DNA of 64,000 nucleotides from an uncultured Paenibacillus sp. (lineage in GTDB: Bacteria > Bacillota > Bacilli > Paenibacillales > Paenibacillaceae), in assembly GCA_937895345.1 (NCBI GenBank), contig CALAWP010000068.1, positions 1 to 64,000 of the forward strand, written 5' to 3'. The first letter of the stretch is position 1. Each line of letters opens with the position of its first letter. The position numbers and the translations under genes are program-made. Below, in pieces: positions 1-9,713 of this stretch. The notes under the pieces are model-generated. The model made no database searches. It saw nothing but the letters and a program-made list of their open reading frames with translations, and had not been told where the DNA came from.

Positions 1-145
1 TCGACAGAGGATTAGGAAATCCTTGTTAGTTAATTGGTCAGTCGTAGTTTTTTTTGCGCGCGTTATCGTCAAGATTCGTTGCCGCCGTCCATCGTTGGCG
101 ATAATGATACAAGATATGATGTCAAAAGAAACCGAAATAAGTCGC

Positions 146-171
146 AACTTTTCCCAGCCTCATTCGTCTAA
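146..171 (+). promoter_or_regulatory. Candidate ECF-sigma promoter
   Basis: An AAC at 146-148 inside GCAACTTTTC, then 16 bases, then CGTCTAA at 165-171. This matches the AAC-N16-CGTC pattern of SigM/SigW/SigX-type ECF promoters. It lies about 70 bases before a gene for a secreted cell-surface protein, the usual kind of target. The rest of 1-242 shows no gene I can support. Confidence 0.45.
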
Positions 172-242
172 TGAAATGTTGGCTTTGCGGACGAGCCCGG
201 CGGCTTGACCGGCAAAGCAAAAGAGACAGAGGAGTTGTTGGA

Positions 243-2027
243 ATGGAGAGGCATCGCAGAACTTACGCGAAACGGGCAGCCGTATTGCTGGTCACCGCCA
301 TGCTGCTGACGAGCGGAGGCCAGGCCTATGCGGCCGTACAGGAAACGCCGATAACATCGGGAACGTCGCACGTGATTTTGTATTTGAATCAGTCCCAGGC
401 GTTCGTCAACGGCCAGGAATTTACGCTGGAAGCACCCGCAACGGTTAAAGGCGGCAAAACGTTTGTGCCCTTGAAATTTCTGGGGGACTCGTTCGGCATT
501 AAGGTGACCTGGCAGAAGGAAACGAATACGACAGTCGTGTCGGCACCCGGCACTGAAATATTGATCGATCTCAAAAACAAGCAAGTTTGGCTGAACGGAC
601 TGGAGCACAATTTCGACGATGTCGTCATGATTGTAAACGGCAAAACGATGCTGAAGCTGAGCCTGGTATCGGATTACCTGGGAGCCACCTATACCTACAA
701 CAGCGCCTTGAGGCGCGTAGACGTGCTGTACGTAAGGAAGCCCGCGGGCGTGTACGACCCGGTGAAGGACAATTCGCTGCCGGTCGCCAAATTCGGCCTA
801 AACAAATCGACGTATCGGATCGGCGAGCCGATCAAATATATCAATCTCAGCTACGATCCGGACGGAGACGGCATCAAGCTGGAATGGGAAGGCAACGAGC
901 CGGCGTTTTTTAAAGCGGGCACCTATCCGGTCACGCTGACGGTCGTCGACAAGCACGGCAACCGTTCCCATCCTTATACGCGGAACATTGTCGTCGAAGA
1001 CAGCGTCTTTTTGACCAGACAGGAATTCCCGGTTTATACGACGCCTGCCGGCGGGTTGATCTCGACCGATTGGTCGACGCTGCAACGGTATTATACGAAC
1101 ATCCCGTCCATGCCCAAGACGATAACGGTGGACGATTCCCGGACGCTGCTGATGAGCGACAGCCCGGAAACGTTCAAAGAAGTCGGCATTTTGTACGAGG
1201 ATACGATTAACGGATTGGGCCGTTTGTACGCGGACCACTTTAACGGCACGGGCGAGAAGGTCGGTTTCGCCATTCTGGCGACCAACGAGTCGGACATGCC
1301 CGTCAAAGTCAAAACGACGAACAAGGGCGAGGTTTATCCTTCCATTTACGCCAACCTGATCGGCAGCGAGGCGACGATCGATTTTCTGTTGAACGACGAG
1401 CTCGAAGAAACGGTCGAAATTCCGCCTGGCGCGACATACATTTATAAGCAGTTTCCCGATTTTTACCCGAATCAGGGCGTCAACCTGATTTATGACGTGG
1501 AGACGGACGGACCGGTCAAGTTTACGTTCGCGGCCGACAAGACGGTATCCCCGGCGATGACGGCGCTCCCCAAGCTGCCGTTCAGCGGCCATATTCGGGG
1601 TACCTTCCAGGCGGCCGGCTTCGATTGGCAGCTCGACCTGAGCAAGGAAGCCGTACGCGAGCCGATGAAGCTCGTACTGGGCGAAGGGGTGGAAGATCCT
1701 TTCGTGAAAGGTTACGATCCGCTGCGGGGCGAAGAGACGTTCCTGAAGAGCAATTACGGCACCGTGTACCGCTTCCATTCCGAAAATCCGGGCAAAATGG
1801 CGATCATGCTCGTGTCGAGAGCGGGAACGTTCAAAGGGCCGTTCAAAATTAACGGAGAGATCGTAAAAGCTCCATCCGGGGGTACGCTTACCGCTTTTGA
1901 CGGCATGGTCATGCTGCACAGAACGAAGGGGACGGAGAAGGAGCTGGTCATCGAATACAGCCCGCCGGCGAACTCGTCGTTCCCGATCAACCTGATCTTC
2001 TATCCGCTGGACGAGCGGGCCGAATAA
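243..2027 (+). CDS. Secreted copper-amine-oxidase-N-like (stalk) domain protein
   Basis: A 594-residue exported protein of unknown exact role. The N terminus (MERHRRTYAKR, then a hydrophobic stretch ending near AYA-A) is a signal peptide. Residues about 40-150 resemble the copper amine oxidase N-terminal-like domain common in Paenibacillaceae surface proteins, with the VSDYLGA motif. A PKD-like segment (YDPDGDGIKLEW) follows. The remaining roughly 350 residues are not recognised. The frame stays open upstream to 171, but the ATG at 243 has GAGGAG before it and is followed directly by the signal peptide. A candidate ECF-sigma promoter lies upstream. The stalk-domain call is family knowledge; any catalytic role is unsupported. 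Confidence 0.82.
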   Translation: MERHRRTYAKRAAVLLVTAMLLTSGGQAYAAVQETPITSGTSHVILYLNQSQAFVNGQEFTLEAPATVKGGKTFVPLKFLGDSFGIKVTWQKETNTTVVSAPGTEILIDLKNKQVWLNGLEHNFDDVVMIVNGKTMLKLSLVSDYLGATYTYNSALRRVDVLYVRKPAGVYDPVKDNSLPVAKFGLNKSTYRIGEPIKYINLSYDPDGDGIKLEWEGNEPAFFKAGTYPVTLTVVDKHGNRSHPYTRNIVVEDSVFLTRQEFPVYTTPAGGLISTDWSTLQRYYTNIPSMPKTITVDDSRTLLMSDSPETFKEVGILYEDTINGLGRLYADHFNGTGEKVGFAILATNESDMPVKVKTTNKGEVYPSIYANLIGSEATIDFLLNDELEETVEIPPGATYIYKQFPDFYPNQGVNLIYDVETDGPVKFTFAADKTVSPAMTALPKLPFSGHIRGTFQAAGFDWQLDLSKEAVREPMKLVLGEGVEDPFVKGYDPLRGEETFLKSNYGTVYRFHSENPGKMAIMLVSRAGTFKGPFKINGEIVKAPSGGTLTAFDGMVMLHRTKGTEKELVIEYSPPANSSFPINLIFYPLDERAE

Positions 2028-2260
2028 ACGGCTTCTATTCATTCAGGCATTCCATGCTTCCGACAGGAAGCCGGGAATGCCTGCCTTCGGTTAAGGAAGT
2101 ATCGCAAGCGGGACGGATTTGCGGTTATAATTGAAAGGATTCCTCGTTCAAAACGATGAACTGCGCGGTTTTGCCGAATTACTTTGAACGCTGTTTCGTT
2201 TAAGGCCATGCAGTTTGGCATAGCCGGTTATATAAAAATAGTAGACGGGAGATGAAACGT

Positions 2261-3082
2261 GTGGAACCGGATCGGTTGACGGCGGCGCAAAAACGAAAGG
2301 TGATGGCGATCATGGCTGCCGTCGTGATCGTCCTAGCCGGACTGTTGGCGCTGCTGTTCGCGGCCATCGAGCGTAAGGACGCCGGCAAAGCCGGCAAACC
2401 GGCAGTGGATGGGGCGCAAGCGTACGCCTATACATACGCCGAAGCTTCAAACGGCATGAAGCTGCACGTTCTGATGAGCCAGCCTTCCAATTTGACGCTG
2501 GAAGTGATCAACGGCAACGTAACGCGCAGCGGCAAGACGGGCGTCAACGGAGGTTTCTTTTATGCCGAAGGGCTGATCAGCCTGGCGGTCGTCAACGGCC
2601 AAGCGGTGAACGGGCCGAACGAGTCTTACGGCAGCGGCTACGAAAATATGAAATACAAAAGAGGTACGCTCGTCTGGGACGCAGCTTCTGATTCGCTGAG
2701 CGTTCAGGTGGCCGGCTCCGCGTCCGAACTGCAGGTAACGGATGCCGGCCGGTTCTGGGCGCAAGGCGGGATCAGCATGAGCCTCGGCGATGAGGAGGGC
2801 TGGAGAACGCAAGCCGCGGCGGAAAACGCTCCGTTTCCCGACGACCTTCGGCTGCGGTCGGGCGCCGTATATGACGACAGGGGACAAGTTTATCTGGTCG
2901 TCAGCGAAAACGAAGGGACGCTGGAGCAGTTCCGCAGCGCCGTCGCAGAGACGGTCGGGCAAGGACGGCTGCTGGACGGCATCTTTTTGGACGGGGACGG
3001 CTCCTCGCAATTGCTGAGCAAGGAAGCGGCGCTGGCGGGGGACAACCGTTCCGTCGTGCAAATGATACGCATCATGAAATAA
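2261..3082 (+). CDS. Phosphodiester glycosidase (NAGPA-domain) family protein
   Basis: About 273 residues with one N-terminal membrane anchor (residues about 15-40), so the rest is likely outside the membrane. The NAGPA-like core shows GVNGGFF, then FWAQGG and FLDGDGSSQL near the C terminus, the hallmarks of the phosphodiester glycosidase/DUF2233 family. Members hydrolyse sugar phosphodiesters and in Firmicutes are linked to wall or exopolysaccharide metabolism; the substrate here is unknown. The start is GTG 2261, because the GGGAG at 2247-2251 abuts the in-frame ATG at 2252 and would be too close to serve it. The stop is 18 bases before hrpB, so they may be co-transcribed. Confidence 0.8.
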   Translation: MEPDRLTAAQKRKVMAIMAAVVIVLAGLLALLFAAIERKDAGKAGKPAVDGAQAYAYTYAEASNGMKLHVLMSQPSNLTLEVINGNVTRSGKTGVNGGFFYAEGLISLAVVNGQAVNGPNESYGSGYENMKYKRGTLVWDAASDSLSVQVAGSASELQVTDAGRFWAQGGISMSLGDEEGWRTQAAAENAPFPDDLRLRSGAVYDDRGQVYLVVSENEGTLEQFRSAVAETVGQGRLLDGIFLDGDGSSQLLSKEAALAGDNRSVVQMIRIMK

Positions 3083-3100
3083 CAGGAGAGGACCGAAACG

Positions 3101-5623
3101 ATGAAACGACTGCCCATCGACGAAGCGCTTCCGGAGCTGCTCGGCGCGCTGCGGCACGGAAGAAACGCCGTGCTTGTCGCCGAGCCGGGAGCGGGCAAGA
3201 CGACGCGGGTGCCGCTGGCGCTGCTGGATGAGCCGTGGCTGAAAGGCCGCAGCGTTATTATGCTGGAGCCGCGCCGGCTCGCAGCCCGGTCGGCGGCCGG
3301 TTATATGGCCTCCGAGCTCGGAGAAACGGCCGGCGGGACGGTCGGTTACCGGGTGCGGCAAGACTCCCGCGTATCCGCCGCCACTCGCATCGAAGTGGTG
3401 ACCGAGGGCGTGCTGACCCGGATGCTGCAGGAAGACCCCGCGCTGGAGAAAGCGGGCGCCGTTATTTTCGACGAGTTCCACGAACGGCATCTGCAGGGCG
3501 ACCTGGGCCTTGCGCTGTGCTTGCAATCGCAAGCGCTGCTTCGCGACGATATGCGCTTGCTCGTCATGTCCGCCACGCTGGACGCCGCCGCCGCGTCGGA
3601 GCTGATGGGCGGCGCGCCGCTCGTGCGGTGCGCCGGCCGGGACTATCCGGTGGAGACGATCTATGCCGCCGCCGCCTCGCCAGAACCGCTTGAAGCCAGA
3701 CTTGGACGGACGGTGCTGGAAGCGCTCAGGCGGCATGAAGGCGACGTTCTGGCGTTTCTGCCGGGCGCCCCGGAAATTCGCCGCGCGGCCCGCTGGCTGA
3801 CGGAGGCGGGGCTGCCCGGCGGCGTTCGGATTGCGGAGCTGCACGGCGGCTTATCGCTGGATCGGCAGGCCGAGGCGGTCGCCCCGTGCGTTCCGGGTGA
3901 ACGCAAGGTCGTGCTTGCGACCTCGATCGCAGAATCCAGCTTGACGGTGGAAGGCGTGCGCATCGTCGTGGACAGCGGCCTGATGCGCGTGCCGAGGTTC
4001 TCGCCGCGCACCGGCATGAGCCGGCTGGAGACGGTGCGCGTATCCAGGGCGTCGGCCGATCAGCGGCGCGGCCGCGCCGGACGGACGTCTCCGGGCGTCT
4101 GCTTCCGGCTGTGGACGGAAGCGGAGGATGCGGGGCTGGAAGCGTTCGGCAAACCCGAAATTGCGGAAGCCGATCTTGCCCCGCTGGCGCTGGAGCTTGC
4201 CTTGTGGGGCGCGTCCGATCCGGCGGAGCTGGAATGGCTGACGCCACCGCCTCAGGCGGCATACGAAAGGGCGCTCGAATTATTGAAGCGTCTTGGCGCG
4301 ATGGATGAAGACGGGCGTCCGACGGACGCGGGGCAGTTCATCGCGAGGCTCGGCATTCATCCGCGACTTGGCGCCATGATTCGTACGGCCGCTGAGTACG
4401 GCGAAGCAAGCTTGCGCACAGCTTGCGAGCTGGCGGCGCTGCTGAGCGAAAGAGACTTGCTTCCGCAGGAGCGCAGCCCGGATCTCGCGCTCCGCCAGGC
4501 GGCGCTGCAACGAGCGGAGCGGCATGACGCCGCCGCTCAGCGGATCAAGACGCAAGCCGGGCAGTGGCTGCGGCTGGCGTCGGCGATGGAGCGGCGCGCG
4601 GATGCCGGGGAAGACGGCGCCTCCGAAGTGCGCAACGACCGGCCCCGCGCAACGATTTCGGCCGGCGCGCTGCTGGCGGCGGCCTTTCCGGACCGCGTCG
4701 CCCAGAGACGGCCCGACGGTCGATACGTCCTGGCCAACGGAAGAGGCGCGCTGCTGCAGGGCGACGAGCTGCTCGCCCGCTCGCCATATTTGACGGTTTG
4801 CGAGATTGACGACGCCGGTGCGGACGGGAAAATTCGGCTGGCCGCTTCGCTTGATGCGGAAGAGCTGATGCGTCATCTCGCTTCTTATATAAAAGAAGAG
4901 GAAACCGTGGAGTGGGACGACGACGCGCGCGCCGTAAGAGCCCGGAAGCGGCTGCTGCTCGGCGCGATTACGCTGAAGGAGCAGCCTATGGCGCAGCCGG
5001 ACGAGGAACGGACGGCGAGGGCGCTGCTCGGCGCTATCCGCCGCAACGGTCTCGGCATGCTGCCGATGGGCAAATCCGCGGCAAGCTTGCTGGCCCGGAT
5101 GCGGACGATGTTCCACAGCGGAGCGGAAGGCTGGCCGGATGTGTCGGAGGAAGGCTTGCTGGCCAGACTCGAGAGCTGGCTGCTTCCGCATGTGTACGGC
5201 ATCCGCAAGGAAACGGAGCTTCAGAAGCTTTCCATGGACGCCGTACTCGGGAGCATGCTGTCCTGGGAGCAAAGCCGCGAGCTGGACGAGCACGCTCCGA
5301 CCCATTGGACGGCGCCCAGCGGCTCGAAAATTCCGATCGATTACAGCGATCCCGCTGCTCCGATTCTTTCCGTCCGGCTCCAGGAGCTGTTCGGCCTGAA
5401 GGAAACGCCGAAGGTAGGACGCGGCAAGCTTCCGCTGACGCTTCATCTGCTGTCTCCCGCCCATCGTCCGGTGCAGGTTACCCGTGATCTCGTCAGTTTT
5501 TGGGAAAAAACTTATTTCGAAGTGAAAAAAGACTTGAAAGGCCGTTATCCGAAACATTACTGGCCGGACGACCCGTATGCAGCTCAGCCGACGAACCGGG
5601 CCAAGCCCCGGCCCCGCGGCTGA
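3101..5623 (+). CDS. hrpB: ATP-dependent helicase HrpB
   Basis: An 840-residue DEAH/RHA-type helicase of the bacterial HrpB family, at the usual family length. Walker A is EPGAGKTTRVP (about residues 28-38), motif II is DEFHERH, motif III is SATLDA, and motif VI is QRRGRAGR. The C-terminal third is the HrpB-specific region (WTAPSGSKIPIDY, then RYPKHYWPDDP at the end, a typical HrpB signature). The start is an ATG behind AGGAGAGG. HrpB is a putative RNA/DNA helicase whose physiological substrate is poorly known. It lies just after the glycosidase gene with no terminator seen. Confidence 0.95.
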   Translation: MKRLPIDEALPELLGALRHGRNAVLVAEPGAGKTTRVPLALLDEPWLKGRSVIMLEPRRLAARSAAGYMASELGETAGGTVGYRVRQDSRVSAATRIEVVTEGVLTRMLQEDPALEKAGAVIFDEFHERHLQGDLGLALCLQSQALLRDDMRLLVMSATLDAAAASELMGGAPLVRCAGRDYPVETIYAAAASPEPLEARLGRTVLEALRRHEGDVLAFLPGAPEIRRAARWLTEAGLPGGVRIAELHGGLSLDRQAEAVAPCVPGERKVVLATSIAESSLTVEGVRIVVDSGLMRVPRFSPRTGMSRLETVRVSRASADQRRGRAGRTSPGVCFRLWTEAEDAGLEAFGKPEIAEADLAPLALELALWGASDPAELEWLTPPPQAAYERALELLKRLGAMDEDGRPTDAGQFIARLGIHPRLGAMIRTAAEYGEASLRTACELAALLSERDLLPQERSPDLALRQAALQRAERHDAAAQRIKTQAGQWLRLASAMERRADAGEDGASEVRNDRPRATISAGALLAAAFPDRVAQRRPDGRYVLANGRGALLQGDELLARSPYLTVCEIDDAGADGKIRLAASLDAEELMRHLASYIKEEETVEWDDDARAVRARKRLLLGAITLKEQPMAQPDEERTARALLGAIRRNGLGMLPMGKSAASLLARMRTMFHSGAEGWPDVSEEGLLARLESWLLPHVYGIRKETELQKLSMDAVLGSMLSWEQSRELDEHAPTHWTAPSGSKIPIDYSDPAAPILSVRLQELFGLKETPKVGRGKLPLTLHLLSPAHRPVQVTRDLVSFWEKTYFEVKKDLKGRYPKHYWPDDPYAAQPTNRAKPRPRG

Positions 5624-5682
5624 GCCGGTCCCGCGCCGTACATTCGCGTAAGCGGACGAGTAGAACGAGAGGAGGCGGCAAT

Positions 5683-5991
5683 ATGTACGAATATGCCTTA
5701 TACGCCTTGCTGATTTATTTGACGATCGTCAATATCATCGCCTTTGCCATGATGGGGACGGACAAACGGAACGCCAAGCTGAAGAGGAGACGCATCCCGG
5801 AGAAACGGATGTTTCTGACGGGAGCCGCCGGCGGCGCCTTCGGCATCTGGTGCGGCATGAAAGCGTGGCGTCACAAAACGCAGCACCGCTCCTTTGTCGT
5901 CGGCATCCCGTTTTTGCTGGCCTTGAATCTGGTCGTCCTGCTGACCGCCGGGGGATGGCTGGCCATACAAGCGTTTGATTTTCCCGCATAG
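5683..5991 (+). CDS. DUF1294 membrane protein
   Basis: A 102-residue protein with an N-terminal membrane segment (residues about 3-22), a basic loop with DKRNAKLKRRRIPEKR, and two further hydrophobic segments around GGAFGIWCGM and FLLALNLVVLL. The pattern DK..A......R.PE..L...GG..G...GM identifies the DUF1294 family (YsdA-like), whose function is unknown. The ATG at 5683 has GAGAGGAGG just upstream; the open frame before it overlaps the hrpB tail and is not used. It may be co-transcribed with hrpB, 59 bases away. Confidence 0.9.
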   Translation: MYEYALYALLIYLTIVNIIAFAMMGTDKRNAKLKRRRIPEKRMFLTGAAGGAFGIWCGMKAWRHKTQHRSFVVGIPFLLALNLVVLLTAGGWLAIQAFDFPA

Positions 5992-6157
5992 TTTCCAGGA
6001 CGCCCATATCGCCGTCATCCCGGCAACCGGGTTGCGCGCGAGAGGTCCGGCATGATATAGTTAGAATCCGTTTGCCTGAGGGCGAATGAAGTAGATGCGA
6101 ACCGAGCTGAGCTGCCGTTAACGGGGCTCGGCCGTTTACGCTTGGGAGGTAACTGAC

Positions 6158-8260
6158 ATGAACGCTCAAAGTGCCTATCAAGAAGAACAGCGGCGCCTTG
6201 CGGAGTCGCTGCGCGAAATCGAGGAGCAGCTGCGGTCGATCGGCCCGCGCTATACGGGCAACGACTTTACCGAACAGATGCTGGATTTGCAAAAGGAAGA
6301 ACGGAAAAAAAGGCTGGAAATCGCACGGAAAGAACCGTATTTCGGCCGGCTCGACTTTCAGGAGCTTGAGAGCGGTTCCGCCGGGGACGCTCCCGTCAAG
6401 CCGCTTTATATCGGCAAAGCCGGAGTCGCCGACAAAAACGGGAAGGAGCTGCTCGTTATCGACTGGCGGGCGCCGGCGGCCAGCCTGTTCTATTCTTTTA
6501 CGGGCGGCGCCGGTCCCGCTTCCTACGATTCTCCCGGCGGCGAAGTGTCGGGAAATGTATTTTTGAAGCGCAACTTTATGATTCGCGGCGGCGATATGCT
6601 ACGGATGGTCGACAGTTATACGCGCGGCAGCGAAGAAGGAGCGGCGGCGACGGACGAGTTTTTGCTCTACAGGCTCGGCGAAACGAAAGACAACAAGCTG
6701 AGGGATATCGTCTCGACGATTCAGAGCGAGCAGGATCGGATTATTCGCGCGGAACGCGGTAAAGCGCTCTTTATACAGGGGGTTGCGGGAAGCGGAAAGA
6801 CGACGGTGGCGCTGCATCGGCTCGCTTTTCTTATTTATCAGTACGCCCACCGGATGCGGGCGGACCGGATGATCATTTTTGCGCCGAACCGGATGTTTCT
6901 GGACTATATATCGGGGGTGCTCCCCGAGCTCGGCGTCGGCGACATCGGCCAAACGACCTTCGCGGATTGGGCGATGGAGCTGCTCGAGCATGCCGTTGCG
7001 CCGGAAGATCCGTCGGAGTCGCTGGCCTACTGGTTTGAGCAGCGAAGATCGGAAGAAGAGTGGAGAGACGCGCCCGGCCGCTGGAAAGGCAGCCTGGCAT
7101 GCAAGGCCGCGATCGACGGGCGCATCGCCGAGTTGATGGACGGAATCGTGCCGAAGGAGCCGTACTGCCCGCTGGACGGCTTGATATTGCCGCCGGAGCA
7201 GATGAGAGAATGGTTCGAGACCGATTACGGCGACGAACCGGCGATGGTGAAGCGGGAACGGCTGGCGAGCCGCATCCGAAGATGGCACGAGTCCGCTTTG
7301 AAGCAAGCAGGCGTAACCGACAAAGGCAAACTGAAATCGGCCAAAAGCAAGCTGCAGGCGCTGCTGAAAAAGATGCCCTCCTATACGGCGGTTCAGTTGT
7401 ACCGAGCGCTGTTTGCCGGCAAAACGGCGGTGCCCGGCTTACCGAAATCCGCGGCCAAGTCTACGGCGGAGCGGCTGGGCCGGGGCGTCGCCGCCGCGGA
7501 GGATCTGGCGGCTCTTGTTTATATTCAACTGAAGCTGTACGGGCTCCGCACCTCTCCGTTCGACCATATCGTCATCGATGAGGCGCAGGACTATTCGCCG
7601 CTTCAGCTCGAAGCTCTTAAGCTGTGCCAAAGGACGGTTTCCATGACGGTGCTGGGAGACTTGCAGCAAGGCATCCACGGTTATGCAGGAATAACGAGCT
7701 GGGAGGAGCTGACGGAGTTGTTCCGGGCAGAAGAAACCGGCTATTTCGAGTTGAACCGCAGCTACCGCTCGACGATGGAAATTATCGAATATGCCAATCG
7801 GGTGCTCGAAGGAATGCCCGGCGGCGTCAAACCTGCCGTTCCGGTATTCCGCAGCGGCGACCCGGTCGCCGAAACGCAGGTCGACGGCGGCCGCTGGCTG
7901 CCGGCTGTCATTTCCGCGCTGAAAGAATGGCAGCAAGCCGGAACGTACGAGACGATTGCGGTGATCGGCCGGACGGCCGAGGAGTGCGGCACCATTTACA
8001 GCGCGCTGCGGCAGCACGGGTTGGAGGCGTCCCTCGTGCAGAGCAAGCAGCCGGCATACGGCGGCGGGATGAGCGTCGTGCCGGTCTATTTGTCCAAAGG
8101 GCTCGAGTTCGATGCGGTTCTGATCGCGGATGCCGGAGAAGAAGCTTACGGCGTTCAGGACGCCAAGCTGCTGTATGTCGGCTGCACGCGGGCGCTCCAT
8201 AAGCTTGCGCTGCTCTATCGGGGCAAGCTGACGCCTTTGCTTCGAAGAGACGATAGATAG
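6158..8260 (+). CDS. helD: HelD-type UvrD-like helicase (RNA polymerase recycling factor)
   Basis: 700 residues. The N terminus is a charged coiled coil followed by YFGRLDFQ, typical of HelD. A 1A domain carries Walker A GVAGSGKTTVALHR (from about residue 208), then IVIDEAQDYSPLQ (motif II), ELNRSYRST (motif IV-like) and LSKGLEFDAV with YVGCTRA at the C terminus. HelD binds RNA polymerase and uses ATP to release it from stalled or post-termination complexes. It is slightly shorter than the B. subtilis protein (774), within the family range. The ATG is behind TTGGGAGGT. It is a single gene with no clear operon partner. Confidence 0.9.
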   Translation: MNAQSAYQEEQRRLAESLREIEEQLRSIGPRYTGNDFTEQMLDLQKEERKKRLEIARKEPYFGRLDFQELESGSAGDAPVKPLYIGKAGVADKNGKELLVIDWRAPAASLFYSFTGGAGPASYDSPGGEVSGNVFLKRNFMIRGGDMLRMVDSYTRGSEEGAAATDEFLLYRLGETKDNKLRDIVSTIQSEQDRIIRAERGKALFIQGVAGSGKTTVALHRLAFLIYQYAHRMRADRMIIFAPNRMFLDYISGVLPELGVGDIGQTTFADWAMELLEHAVAPEDPSESLAYWFEQRRSEEEWRDAPGRWKGSLACKAAIDGRIAELMDGIVPKEPYCPLDGLILPPEQMREWFETDYGDEPAMVKRERLASRIRRWHESALKQAGVTDKGKLKSAKSKLQALLKKMPSYTAVQLYRALFAGKTAVPGLPKSAAKSTAERLGRGVAAAEDLAALVYIQLKLYGLRTSPFDHIVIDEAQDYSPLQLEALKLCQRTVSMTVLGDLQQGIHGYAGITSWEELTELFRAEETGYFELNRSYRSTMEIIEYANRVLEGMPGGVKPAVPVFRSGDPVAETQVDGGRWLPAVISALKEWQQAGTYETIAVIGRTAEECGTIYSALRQHGLEASLVQSKQPAYGGGMSVVPVYLSKGLEFDAVLIADAGEEAYGVQDAKLLYVGCTRALHKLALLYRGKLTPLLRRDDR

Positions 8261-8286
8261 ACTGTGCCAAATCCTAACGCAAACCT

Positions 8287-8303
8287 TGATCAACCGTTGA
8301 TCA
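8287..8303. repeat. 17-bp perfect palindrome (7-bp arms)
   Basis: TGATCAA-CCG-TTGATCA lies between helD and the next gene. It could be a protein-binding site for the downstream gene. There is no T-run, so it does not look like a terminator. Confidence 0.35.
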
Positions 8304-8453
8304 GTAACCGCAGGGCAGCGCGCCTTCGGCGTCGTCTACGAATTGGAGCGCTTCCGCTGCAAGGCCGATGACCGGATCGGCACGGATATGGTATTGTAGA
8401 TGGATCGATTGAATCAAAAAGATAGATTTCGCGAAATGGGAGAACGGCAAACG

Positions 8454-9596
8454 ATGGATTTGACGATGCAGTTTTTATCGTTTTTTGTCATCCGGACGGA
8501 GGAAGAAGGGTCGGGCGGCGGCAAAAGGTTCAAGCATTACCAGACGCTCGACGGTCACGATTACGAGAACAGCGAGCTGAAGCGGTTTCTGGACGAGGAA
8601 TTCGTCCGTATTCTGAAACGAAAAGCCGAGCGCAATCCGAATACGGACAACGCTCCGACGAAAATCGGCCGGTTTATGGTCGAGCCGGGTTACGAGTTGG
8701 GCAGCAACGGCAACTACAACTTATTTCAGCGGCTGCGGGACGCGGATACGAAGGAACGGTTTATCGGCATCGCCGACGAGCTGGTCCGCATTTATATGGA
8801 TACGAGCGCGGTCAGGGGCGGAGCGCTCATCATCGCCCGTTCGAAACTGAACGCATACTTCGACGAGCCGTTCCTCTTTGTGCTGAAATGCGATTTCGAA
8901 CCGAAAATCGCGCGCGTCTCCGACGAGAAAAATCTCATTTCCCACGTGGAGATGGCGATCAGCGCGCGCGGCATCAAATCGATTCAATATCCGCATATGC
9001 CGGAAACCGGAGTGCTGGAGCATTGGGAGCTGAAAATTCACCAGGCTTCCCATGCGCGGTATTTCGAAGACTTCTTAAAGTACGTAAGCTACGAAAAGCC
9101 GCTGCCGCAGGTGATGGGCGAGCAGGTCGTCGAGATGGTGCAGCAGTTCGTGGCCGACAAATGGCAGGATGCGACGGGCCCGGAGCGCAGCGAAGAAGAA
9201 AACGCCATCGAAGTATGGGCGGCGAGCGAAAAGCGCGAGCTGCAGGAATGGTGGACACAGGAGCAAGTGGCGGCCGCCTCGGCGGCGCTTGTGGAGCAAA
9301 AGCCGGAGCTGCCGTTTTCGTTCAAGCTGGACGGGATTGCGGTCAAGGGGCTTCTGTCCGACTTTGGCGTCAAAATTCACTTCGCCAAGCATAACGGACG
9401 GTACGTAGCCTTGCTGGAGGGAGACGCCTTTCAATTCGAGAAAGGGATGTCTCCCATCGAGCTGCTGCAGCCGAGCGAGCTTGCCGATCTGTTGCCGCTG
9501 ATCGGAACTCGGCGGGACTCCGCAGAGGACGGAAGCTTTGCGGCGGATCGGCCGATAGCGCCGTCCGCCGGAGACGAAGACGACGTGCCTTGGTAA
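8454..9596 (+). CDS. DUF3900-like conserved protein
   Basis: About 380 residues, soluble, with no signal peptide or membrane segment. The N-terminal part (DLTMQFLSFFVI, then a lysine-rich region and GRFMVEPGYELG) resembles what I remember of the Bacillales DUF3900 family, which has no known function. The C-terminal 30 residues are low complexity and acidic. The ATG at 8454 is chosen because GGGAGAA lies about 10 bases upstream; in-frame ATGs at 8400 and 8436 lack a convincing site. The DUF assignment is from memory of the family and is less certain than the gene call. Confidence 0.75.
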   Translation: MDLTMQFLSFFVIRTEEEGSGGGKRFKHYQTLDGHDYENSELKRFLDEEFVRILKRKAERNPNTDNAPTKIGRFMVEPGYELGSNGNYNLFQRLRDADTKERFIGIADELVRIYMDTSAVRGGALIIARSKLNAYFDEPFLFVLKCDFEPKIARVSDEKNLISHVEMAISARGIKSIQYPHMPETGVLEHWELKIHQASHARYFEDFLKYVSYEKPLPQVMGEQVVEMVQQFVADKWQDATGPERSEEENAIEVWAASEKRELQEWWTQEQVAAASAALVEQKPELPFSFKLDGIAVKGLLSDFGVKIHFAKHNGRYVALLEGDAFQFEKGMSPIELLQPSELADLLPLIGTRRDSAEDGSFAADRPIAPSAGDEDDVPW

Positions 9597-9713
9597 TCGG
9601 GAGCCGCTTACTGCCGAATCCTCCAAATACGCGCGTATGAAGCCCGCCGCCGACGGACAGGATGAAGGAAGCGGAGGCATGACCGCCGCAATCTGGTCCG
9701 CGAGGAGACGATT